Source of the DNA: Scandinavium lactucae | Lineage (GTDB): Bacteria > Pseudomonadota > Gammaproteobacteria > Enterobacterales > Enterobacteriaceae | DNA: 64,000 nucleotides | Reading direction: 5' to 3' | NCBI RefSeq assembly: GCF_033843265.1 | Contig: NZ_JAWXRD010000001.1 | Coordinates: 384,373 to 448,372, forward strand | Shown: piece by piece, positions 1 to 6,824 of the stretch | How positions within the stretch are numbered: the stretch's first letter is position 1 | How the letters are laid out: each line of letters begins with the position of its first letter | Program-made: the position numbers and the translations under genes | Notes under the pieces: model-generated | Told to the model about the DNA's origin: nothing | Database searches by the model: none | Seen by the model: the letters and a program-made list of their open reading frames with translations, nothing else

Positions 1-1319
1 CCGTTGAGCATGTCTTTTTGCGCCGGTGGTGCAGCCACCTGGAACTCACCCCACCACTGCGTCAGACGTTGCAGTTCGTGGTTGCCTTCGGCTTCTGCGC
101 GCAGGGCCAGCAGATCGTAGGCGGCGCGGAATTTAGGATGCTCCATCAGCTTCCAGGCGCGTTTGCCCTGACGACGCGACATGCGCAGCTGAAGCTGCCA
201 GATGTCACGCACCAGGCTGGTGATACGTTTCGGGATCGCCAGCGAACGGCAGGCTTCGTCGAGCACGTCGTTCATCGCCAACGCGAAAGCGTCGAAATAG
301 GCCAGCCCGCTTTCCTGGGCAATGCGCTGAGCGGTTTCCAGCAGCGGATACCAGAACATCGCCGCAAACAGGAACGCCGGATTAACGCGCATATCGTTAT
401 GAATGCGGTTATCGGTGTTTTTCAGCACCTGGCTGAGAATGCGTTCCATTGGGCTATCACCGTTTTCGGTGAAGTTGCGGGTGATGGTCGGGAACAGCGG
501 CTGGAACAGGCTGTATTCACGCAGCAGCTTATAGGTTTCAAACCCGTAGCCTGCCTGCAACAGCTTCAGTGATTCTTCAAACAGACGCGCCGGTGGCACG
601 TCGTTGATGAGGGTAGCCAGGCGTGGGATAGGCTCGGCGGTATCCGGGCTGATACGCATATTCAGCTTGGCAGCAAAGCGCACCGCACGCAGCATCCGGA
701 CCGGATCTTCACGGTAGCGGGTTTCCGGATTGCCAATCAGGCGAATCACGCCATCCTGCAAGTCACGCATTCCGCCGACGTAATCGCGAACGGTAAAGTC
801 GGCCACGCTGTAGTAAAGGCTGTTGATGGTGAAGTCGCGACGCTGGGCATCTTCTTCGATTGAGCCGAAAATGTTATCGCGCAGCAGCATGCCGTTTTGC
901 CCACGCTGCGAGGTGGCGCGATCGTCCGGGGAACCATCGTGATGGCCGCGGAAGGTGGCGACTTCAATAATTTCCGGGCCAAACATCACGTGAGCCAGGC
1001 GGAAACGGCGACCAATCAGACGGCAGTTGCGGAACAGCTTACGCACCTGTTCCGGCGTGGCGCTGGTGGTCACGTCAAAATCTTTTGGTTTTTTGTCCAG
1101 CAGCAAATCGCGCACGCCACCGCCGACGAGATAGGCCTCGTAGCCCGCTTTGTTCAGACGGTAGAGCACCTTGAGGGCATTTTCACTGATATCTTTGCGG
1201 GAAATAGCGTGCTGTTCACGCGGGATGACCGTCATTTCTGGTTTTGCATCAACGGTTTCAGCCCCGGTTTCTTCACGGGTTAGCACCTTACGGCAAAAAT
1301 TAGCGACTCGGGTAAAAAT
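1..1319 (-). CDS. pcnB: Poly(A) polymerase I, 3' end cut off by window edge
   Basis: Adds poly(A) tails to RNA 3' ends, which speeds RNA decay and lowers ColE1-type plasmid copy number in E. coli. The nucleotidyltransferase core is visible: a GGGVRD motif at residues 66-71 followed by the D80/D82 catalytic pair (DFD). About 439 codons are present and the last 20-30 residues lie off the left edge. The start is the ATT codon at 1317-1319, preceded by GAGG about eight bases upstream. No in-frame ATG occurs between an upstream TGA and residue 29, and the encoded N-terminus matches E. coli PcnB from this ATT. E. coli pcnB is known to start at AUU, which limits its expression. It lies 57 bases after gluQ, so it is probably co-transcribed with it. 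Confidence 0.95.
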   Translation of the reverse strand, partial: MFTRVANFCRKVLTREETGAETVDAKPEMTVIPREQHAISRKDISENALKVLYRLNKAGYEAYLVGGGVRDLLLDKKPKDFDVTTSATPEQVRKLFRNCRLIGRRFRLAHVMFGPEIIEVATFRGHHDGSPDDRATSQRGQNGMLLRDNIFGSIEEDAQRRDFTINSLYYSVADFTVRDYVGGMRDLQDGVIRLIGNPETRYREDPVRMLRAVRFAAKLNMRISPDTAEPIPRLATLINDVPPARLFEESLKLLQAGYGFETYKLLREYSLFQPLFPTITRNFTENGDSPMERILSQVLKNTDNRIHNDMRVNPAFLFAAMFWYPLLETAQRIAQESGLAYFDAFALAMNDVLDEACRSLAIPKRITSLVRDIWQLQLRMSRRQGKRAWKLMEHPKFRAAYDLLALRAEAEGNHELQRLTQWWGEFQVAAPPAQKDMLN

Positions 1320-1376
1320 GTTGCACCTCGGTTTTCGTGTCAGTCGGAAGTCGTGAGGACAAAAAATAGCGGCTAA

Positions 1377-2267
1377 TCATAGCTCAGCGTGACGCATTTG
1401 AGAATGCCGTATTTTGGCGACAGCCGAAAGGTTCCAGTTTGCCACCGCATTTTCCAGCAGATCTTCGAGCGTCATGTCCTGCCACTCATTAACAATAGTC
1501 TGATTAAGAAACTGTAATGCCCGGATTAATTCCGGACGCGGGTCGCCGGTCGATAATGCGGGGGCATGGTTTTGTTTTGACAGCTTGTTGCCGTCGCTAT
1601 TCAGCGCCAGCGGCAGATGAATATAGTCCGGCACCGGCCAGCCGAAATGTTGGTACAGCGAAATTTGCCGTACCGTCGGCTCGATTAAATCCGCGCCGCG
1701 CACGATTTCCGTCACGCCCTGAACATGATCGTCGACCACTACAGCAAGATTGTAGGCAAATAATCCATCGCGACGATGAATAATAAAATCTTCCCGCGCC
1801 AGCGGTTCATTGGTCACAACGGTCCCGCGCAGCTTGTCGTTAAATTGCAGCACGGGCCGGGTTTGATGTAAACGCACCGCTGCATTATGCGGGCCGAGAT
1901 GCAGGGCGCGGCAATGGCCATCGTACAGGCCGCCCACACGTTGAATACGAGCCCGTGTGCAGGTGCAGTAATAGCTCAGCCCTTGGTCATGCAGCCAGGC
2001 GAGGCGTTCCCGATAGGCGTCATGGCGCTGTGACTGCCACAGCACGTCGCCATCCCAATGCAAACCATAATGTTCCAGCTGACGCAGAATCGTGTGTGCG
2101 GCACCGGGAACTTCACGGGGGGGATCAATATCTTCAATACGCACTAACCACTTTCCCTGACGGGCACGGGCCTGCAAATAACTGCCGAGGGCAGCAATCA
2201 ATGAGCCGAAGTGGAGTTCGCCAGACGGGGAGGGAGCAAAGCGCCCAATATAATCAGAATTTGCCAT
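1377..2267 (-). CDS. gluQ: Glutamyl-Q tRNA(Asp) synthetase
   Basis: Attaches glutamate to the queuosine base at the wobble position of tRNA(Asp). It is a paralogue of the glutamyl-tRNA synthetase catalytic domain that lacks the anticodon-binding domain. The 296 residues show a HIGH-like HFGSL at 19-23, zinc ligands C101, C103, Y115 and C119, and a KMSKS-like KLSKQ at 228-232. The frame is open further upstream, but that extra sequence is the antisense of the dksA end and does not resemble the family. I start at the ATG giving MANSDYIGRF. The gene follows dksA across a hairpin terminator, as in Shigella and E. coli, where read-through from dksA controls gluQ. Confidence 0.95.
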   Translation of the reverse strand: MANSDYIGRFAPSPSGELHFGSLIAALGSYLQARARQGKWLVRIEDIDPPREVPGAAHTILRQLEHYGLHWDGDVLWQSQRHDAYRERLAWLHDQGLSYYCTCTRARIQRVGGLYDGHCRALHLGPHNAAVRLHQTRPVLQFNDKLRGTVVTNEPLAREDFIIHRRDGLFAYNLAVVVDDHVQGVTEIVRGADLIEPTVRQISLYQHFGWPVPDYIHLPLALNSDGNKLSKQNHAPALSTGDPRPELIRALQFLNQTIVNEWQDMTLEDLLENAVANWNLSAVAKIRHSQMRHAEL

Positions 2268-2285
2268 ATTGCTAAAAAGAATAAG

Positions 2286-2305
2286 GCGGGAGAATGCTCC
2301 CGCCA
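2286..2305 (-). terminator. Hairpin terminator between dksA and gluQ
   Basis: A perfect 8-bp stem (GGCGGGAG/CTCCCGCC) with a 4-base loop lies after the dksA stop. On the minus strand it is followed by a T-rich stretch (TTATTCTTTTT). A partial terminator at this place is described for the dksA-gluQ pair of Shigella flexneri, so gluQ expression probably depends on read-through. Confidence 0.75.
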
Positions 2306-2331
2306 GAATTGTATTATGCGAAACGGATGAC

Positions 2332-2787
2332 TTAGCCTGCCATCTGCTTTTCGCGGATTTCCGCCAGCGTTTTGCAGTCGATGCACAGGTCGGCAGTCGG
2401 ACGCGCTTCCAGACGACGGATACCGATTTCAACACCGCAGGATTCGCAGTAGCCGAAATCTTCGTCTTCGACCTTCTTCAGCGTTTTTTCGATCTTCTTG
2501 ATCAGCTTACGCTCGCGGTCACGGTTACGCAGTTCGAGGCTGAACTCTTCTTCCTGCGCGGCACGGTCCACCGGGTCCGGGAAGTTCGCTGCTTCATCCT
2601 GCATATGAGTTACGGTACGATCAACTTCATCCCTGAGTTGGTTACGCCACGCTTCAAGAATACGCTTGAAGTGAGACAGCTGGGCTTCGTTCATATACTC
2701 TTCACCCGGCTTCTCTTGGTATGGCTCCACCCCAGCGATGGCGAGAATACTCAGGGACGATGTTTTACGGATTTGCCCTTCTTGCAT
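2332..2787 (-). CDS. dksA: RNA polymerase-binding transcription factor DksA
   Basis: DksA enters the RNA polymerase secondary channel and, with ppGpp, represses rRNA promoters and activates amino acid biosynthesis promoters. The protein is 151 residues, the normal length. It has the coiled-coil tip motif DPVDRA (D71, D74, A76) and a C4 zinc finger (C114, C117, C135, C138). The start MQEGQ is chosen because an AAGGAG ribosome site lies 7 bases upstream; a longer in-frame start six codons earlier has no such site. It is transcribed ahead of gluQ. Its target class, an rRNA operon promoter pair, is present at the right edge of this window. Confidence 0.98.
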   Translation of the reverse strand: MQEGQIRKTSSLSILAIAGVEPYQEKPGEEYMNEAQLSHFKRILEAWRNQLRDEVDRTVTHMQDEAANFPDPVDRAAQEEEFSLELRNRDRERKLIKKIEKTLKKVEDEDFGYCESCGVEIGIRRLEARPTADLCIDCKTLAEIREKQMAG

Positions 2788-2845
2788 GTTGCTTCTCCTT
2801 AACACGCACTATCGATCCCCATGTGGGGGAAAAATCAGGCCGCTA

Positions 2846-2874
2846 TAAATAGCAGATGCTTTTCAGGATAGCAA
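2846..2874 (-). promoter_or_regulatory. Candidate dksA promoter
   Basis: On the minus strand TTGCTA (2869-2874) and TATTTA (2846-2851) are spaced 17 bases apart. The predicted transcript start is about 50 bases before the dksA ATG. This rests on matches to the sigma-70 consensus only. Confidence 0.5.
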
Positions 2875-2876
2875 TT

Positions 2877-2891
2877 GTCTAAACGTTAGAC
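2877..2891. repeat. 15-bp inverted repeat upstream of dksA promoter
   Basis: GTCTAA-ACG-TTAGAC is a perfect dyad with a 3-base centre. It lies immediately upstream of the candidate dksA -35 box and about 50 bases past the sfsA stop. It is short for a terminator stem and lacks a T tract, so it may be a protein-binding site. No regulator is assigned. Confidence 0.6.
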
Positions 2892-2942
2892 TTGACAACC
2901 CTGTGAGGAAAAGCGTATTTGCGCACGCGACCAGCACATTTA

Positions 2943-3668
2943 TTACTCAACCATTGATACCGGTGATAACACCACGGGCAACGGCTCTTTCAGAGTGATA
3001 TTATCGGCAGAAAGTTCCGCTTTATAAGCCAGAATTTCGACCCCCTTGTTTTGTGCCTCATTCAACAACTGCGCGTACTTTGGATCGATATGGCGCGCGG
3101 GTGAAAAACGGGTAATGGCAGAGTGAAGTACCGCAAATAACACCACGGCACGATCGCCTGAGGCCGCCACGCCCATCAACTCTCGCAAATGCTTCTGACC
3201 CCGTTCAGTGACTGCATCGGGGAAGTAACCATACTCTCTTTCGGCTAAGGTTACCGATTTCACTTCAATATAGCAGTTGCGGCGATCGTCTGCCTGTAAC
3301 ATGAAATCAATACGGCTGCGTTCTTCGCCATATTTCACTTCACTTTTCAACACGCTATAGCCTTTAAGTTCCGAAATAACGTCTGACGCGATCGCCTCTT
3401 TTACCAGCTGATTGGCCCGTAACGTGTTAACACAAATAAAGGCCCCGGTTTGGGTCTCAGTCACTTCCCAGGTATGCGGATATTTGCGCGCTTTGCTGTC
3501 CGACGTTGAGTACCAGACGGTATCGCCCGGCGTGGCGCAACCGGTCATCGCCCCGGTATTGGCGCAGTGCAGGGTAAATTCTTCTCCCTCGGCAGTCACG
3601 ACATCGGCGAGAAAGCGTTTATAGCGTTTGATCAGACGGGCGGGTTTAAGCGGCGGTAAGAATTGCAT
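2943..3668 (-). CDS. sfsA: SfsA family DNA-binding/nuclease-fold protein
   Basis: The name comes from stimulation of maltose fermentation when overexpressed in E. coli; the biochemical role is unsettled. Of its 241 residues, the N-terminal part is a small OB-like domain. The C-terminal half carries a PD-(D/E)XK nuclease-type signature: D121 in SRIDFML, then E135 and K137 in IEVKSV. The length is slightly above the E. coli protein (about 234), with the excess at the C-terminus. The start MQFLPP has an AAGGG site upstream. It sits 9 bases after thpR and is the second gene of a minus-strand series leading to dksA. Confidence 0.93.
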   Translation of the reverse strand: MQFLPPLKPARLIKRYKRFLADVVTAEGEEFTLHCANTGAMTGCATPGDTVWYSTSDSKARKYPHTWEVTETQTGAFICVNTLRANQLVKEAIASDVISELKGYSVLKSEVKYGEERSRIDFMLQADDRRNCYIEVKSVTLAEREYGYFPDAVTERGQKHLRELMGVAASGDRAVVLFAVLHSAITRFSPARHIDPKYAQLLNEAQNKGVEILAYKAELSADNITLKEPLPVVLSPVSMVE

Positions 3669-3677
3669 AATTTCCCT

Positions 3678-4208
3678 TTATTCGTTGAGTGTCCAGCGCT
3701 CAAGGCGGGTATATCGGGTGCGTCCCCGGGCGTAGTCAGAACGGAAGAGCGCGAAGCTGCTGACAGGCACCTGCCAGCTGAACCCCGGCGCGGGGATCGG
3801 CACCGCATGGGCCGTATTGCGCAGCAGCGTGATATGGGGATGAAACGGCTGCGGGCTTTGATAACAGCCGCTGCGTGCGGCCTGTGAGCGCAGCATATTG
3901 GCTAGCTGTAGCACCCCGCGCGGCGGCTGGCGCGTGCCAAGCCACACCACCTGTGAACGCAGCCATTGCCCGGCATCGTTGAGATCCAGGGTAAAACCCG
4001 GCTGGCGGATGCGTCCAGCCATCGCCGCCAGCGCCCGCTGTTTTTCTGCACTGACGTCCCCGAGAAACGCCAGCGTCAGATGCAAATTCGCCGCGGCAAT
4101 TGGGCGACCGCAGTCGGGCGGAAAATTCGCGGCCCGCCAGTGGATGATCTGTTGCTGAACGTCGTCGGGGAGCTCAAGAGCGAAAAACAGTCTTTTGGGT
4201 TCGGGCAT
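3678..4208 (-). CDS. thpR: RNA 2',3'-cyclic phosphodiesterase (LigT/ThpR)
   Basis: A 2H phosphoesterase that opens 2',3'-cyclic phosphates on RNA and can join tRNA halves by 2',5' linkage in vitro. The protein is 176 residues, with the two family motifs HLT at 43-45 and HIT at 125-127. The start MPEPKRLFFA matches the E. coli N-terminus; a start 16 codons upstream is possible but would add non-conserved sequence. The gene diverges from hrpB (73-base gap) and is followed by sfsA after only 9 bases. Confidence 0.94.
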   Translation of the reverse strand: MPEPKRLFFALELPDDVQQQIIHWRAANFPPDCGRPIAAANLHLTLAFLGDVSAEKQRALAAMAGRIRQPGFTLDLNDAGQWLRSQVVWLGTRQPPRGVLQLANMLRSQAARSGCYQSPQPFHPHITLLRNTAHAVPIPAPGFSWQVPVSSFALFRSDYARGRTRYTRLERWTLNE

Positions 4209-4281
4209 GCCAGGGGCTCGGTAATGATTTGGCGCAATGCTACAATGCCGGGCCATTTAAAGTCACCCCCTGGAGTCCTTT

Positions 4282-6711
4282 GTGTCGTCATTGCCGGTCG
4301 CCGTTGTCCTTCCCGAACTTATTCAGGCGCTGAATGCCGCGCCGCAGGTGCTGTTAAACGCACCCACCGGTGCCGGTAAATCCACCTGGCTACCGTTGCA
4401 AATCCTGCACGCGGGGGGCATTGACGGCAAAATTATTCTGCTGGAACCGCGCAGGTTGGCGGCGCGGAACGTTGCTCAGCGGCTGGCGGAACTGCTGAAC
4501 GAAAAACCGGGCAACACCGTTGGCTATCGGATGCGGGGTGAAACCTGCGTCGGCAAAAACACCCGCCTTGAGGTGGTGACCGAGGGCATCCTGACCCGCA
4601 CTCTCCAGCACGATCCTGAACTGAGCGGCGTCGGGCTGGTTATCCTCGATGAATTTCATGAGCGCAGCCTGCAAGCGGATTTGGCGCTGGGGCTGCTGCT
4701 TGATGTCCAGCAGGGGCTGCGTGACGATCTAAAACTATTAATTATGTCGGCGACGCTGGATAACGCCCGCCTGCAAACCCTGCTGCCTGACGCGCCGGTG
4801 ATCGCTTCCGAAGGTCGGGCTTATCCGGTTGAACGCCGCTATCAGGCGCTCCCGACCCATCAGCGTTTTGACGAAGCGGTGGCGATGGCGACTGCCGAAC
4901 TGCTGCGTAATGAACCCGGCTCACTGCTGCTGTTTTTACCCGGCGTGGGTGAAATCCAGCGCGTGCAGGAGCAGCTGGCTACGCGCGTCGGCACTGATGT
5001 GGTGCTCTGCCCGCTGTACGGGGCGCTGTCGTTAAACGACCAGCGCAAAGCGATTCTTCCGGCGGAAAAGGGCACCCGCAAAGTGGTGCTGGCGACGAAT
5101 ATTGCCGAGACCAGCCTGACCATCGAAGGCATCCGGCTGGTGGTCGACTGTGCGCAGGAACGGGTGGCGCGTTTTGACCCGCGAACCGGCCTGACGCGCC
5201 TGGTCACCCAGCGCGTCAGCCAGGCGTCGATGACCCAGCGTGCGGGCCGCGCCGGGCGTCTGGAGCCGGGCATTTGTCTGCATCTGCTGGGGAAAGAGCA
5301 GGCCGAACGCGCCGCGGCGCAGGGGGAGCCAGAAATTCTGCAAAGCGACCTGGGCGGGCTGGTGCTCGAACTGTTGCAATGGGGATGTCAGGATCCGGCG
5401 CAGCTGAACTGGCTGGATCAACCGCCCGCTATCCATCTGGCGGCAGCCCGCACATTACTGACTCAGTTGGGTGCGTACGACGGCAAACGGCTCACCGCGC
5501 AGGGCCAGCAAATGGCGACGCTCGGCAACGATCCGCGTCTGGCGGCGATGCTGGTTGCCGCCAAAACGGCGGACGACGTGGCGACGGCGGCGAAGCTGGC
5601 CGCCGTTCTGGAAGAACCTCCGCGCGGCGGTAATGCTGACCTGAGCATGGCGTTTTCGCGCAATCAGCCCAACTGGCAGCAGCGCGTCAGGGCGCTTATC
5701 CAGCGGCTGGGCACGCCTGCCGGTACGCCGGATGCCGGGCGCATCAGTGTCTTACTGGCGCACGGTTTTGCCGATCGCATCGCCCGTCGTCGCGGCCAGG
5801 AAGGCCGTTATCAACTGGCGAATGGTATGGGCGCGATGCTCGATGCCGACGATGCGCTGGGGCGACACGAATGGCTGATAGCGCCGCTGTTGTTACAGGG
5901 AAGCCAGTCGCCCGATGCCCGAATTTTGCAGGCGATGGCGCTGGACATTGACGCGCTGGTGGCAGAATGCCCCCAGCTTCTGACCCAGTCCGACACCATC
6001 GAATGGGATGAACAGCAGGGGACGCTGAAAGCCTGGCGGCGTAGCCGTATCGGCCAGCTGACGGTGAAGGTCCAGCCGCTGGCGAAACCGTCGGAAGACG
6101 AACTGCATCAGGCGATGCTCAACGGCATTCGGGACAAAGGCCTAAGCATTCTCAACTGGACGCCGGAGGCGGAACAGCTACGCTTGCGTATTCAGTGCGC
6201 CGCACGTTGGCTGCCGGAAGAGGAGTGGCCTGTGGTCGATGACGAGGCGCTGCTGGCCGGGCTGGAAAGCTGGCTGCTGCCACACATGAGCGGTGTCCAT
6301 TCGCTCAAAGCCCTGAAGGCGCTGAATGTCACCGACGCATTACAGGGGCTGTTGCCGTGGTCATTGCGACAACGTCTGGTGAGTTCGTTACCCACGCATT
6401 ACACTGTGCCGACCGGAAGTCGGATTGCGCTGCGATATGATGCGGATAATCCGCCGGTGCTGTCGGTGAGAATGCAGGAAATGTTCGGCGAGGCGACTAC
6501 GCCGACCATCGCTGAGGGCCGCGTGGCGCTGGTGCTGGAGCTGTTGTCTCCGGCACAGAGGCCATTGCAAATTACGCGCGATCTGAGCGCGTTTTGGGCA
6601 GGCGCGTACCGCGAAGTGCAAAAAGAGATGAAAGGGCGCTATCCGAAACATGTCTGGCCTGACGATCCGGCCAACACCGCGCCGACCCGACGCACGAAGA
6701 AGTATTCGTAA
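4282..6711 (+). CDS. hrpB: ATP-dependent RNA helicase HrpB
   Basis: A DEAH-box family helicase of unclear cellular target in E. coli. The 809 residues, the same length as the E. coli protein, show Walker A APTGAGKST at 27-35, DEFH at 123-126 (motif II), SAT at 156-158 (motif III) and QRAGRAGR at 319-326 (motif VI). The helicase-associated and HrpB-specific C-terminal regions follow. Translation begins at GTG with a GGAG site 8 bases upstream. The gene is alone between the divergent thpR and the downstream mrcB. Confidence 0.96.
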   Translation: MSSLPVAVVLPELIQALNAAPQVLLNAPTGAGKSTWLPLQILHAGGIDGKIILLEPRRLAARNVAQRLAELLNEKPGNTVGYRMRGETCVGKNTRLEVVTEGILTRTLQHDPELSGVGLVILDEFHERSLQADLALGLLLDVQQGLRDDLKLLIMSATLDNARLQTLLPDAPVIASEGRAYPVERRYQALPTHQRFDEAVAMATAELLRNEPGSLLLFLPGVGEIQRVQEQLATRVGTDVVLCPLYGALSLNDQRKAILPAEKGTRKVVLATNIAETSLTIEGIRLVVDCAQERVARFDPRTGLTRLVTQRVSQASMTQRAGRAGRLEPGICLHLLGKEQAERAAAQGEPEILQSDLGGLVLELLQWGCQDPAQLNWLDQPPAIHLAAARTLLTQLGAYDGKRLTAQGQQMATLGNDPRLAAMLVAAKTADDVATAAKLAAVLEEPPRGGNADLSMAFSRNQPNWQQRVRALIQRLGTPAGTPDAGRISVLLAHGFADRIARRRGQEGRYQLANGMGAMLDADDALGRHEWLIAPLLLQGSQSPDARILQAMALDIDALVAECPQLLTQSDTIEWDEQQGTLKAWRRSRIGQLTVKVQPLAKPSEDELHQAMLNGIRDKGLSILNWTPEAEQLRLRIQCAARWLPEEEWPVVDDEALLAGLESWLLPHMSGVHSLKALKALNVTDALQGLLPWSLRQRLVSSLPTHYTVPTGSRIALRYDADNPPVLSVRMQEMFGEATTPTIAEGRVALVLELLSPAQRPLQITRDLSAFWAGAYREVQKEMKGRYPKHVWPDDPANTAPTRRTKKYS

Positions 6712-6712
6712 A

Positions 6713-6730
6713 CTCTCCCGAAAAGGAGAG
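6713..6730 (+). other. Hairpin just after hrpB
   Basis: CTCTCC/GGAGAG with a CGAAAA loop begins 2 bases after the hrpB stop codon. It is not followed by a T run, so it may act in 3' end protection or be only a weak terminator. Confidence 0.4.
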
Positions 6731-6788
6731 GGCACAAACAGTAAATTGAGAGGTTTCTTCTTTCAACATTGCGTGAAAGAAAAGAGAA

Positions 6789-6806
6789 TCAGGCGCTTAC
6801 GCCTGA
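6789..6806 (+). other. Hairpin in mrcB leader
   Basis: TCAGGCG-CTTA-CGCCTGA is a perfect 7-bp stem ending 18 bases before the mrcB ATG, next to the AGCGGAG ribosome site. It could influence mrcB translation; no function is known to me. Confidence 0.4.
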
Positions 6807-6824
6807 ATTTAGCGGAGAAAAAGT

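Noticed and set aside
2268..2435. 56-codon N-terminal extension of gluQ
   Set aside because: It is antisense-frame sequence of the dksA 3' end and its terminator; the family N-terminus begins at MANSDYIGRF.
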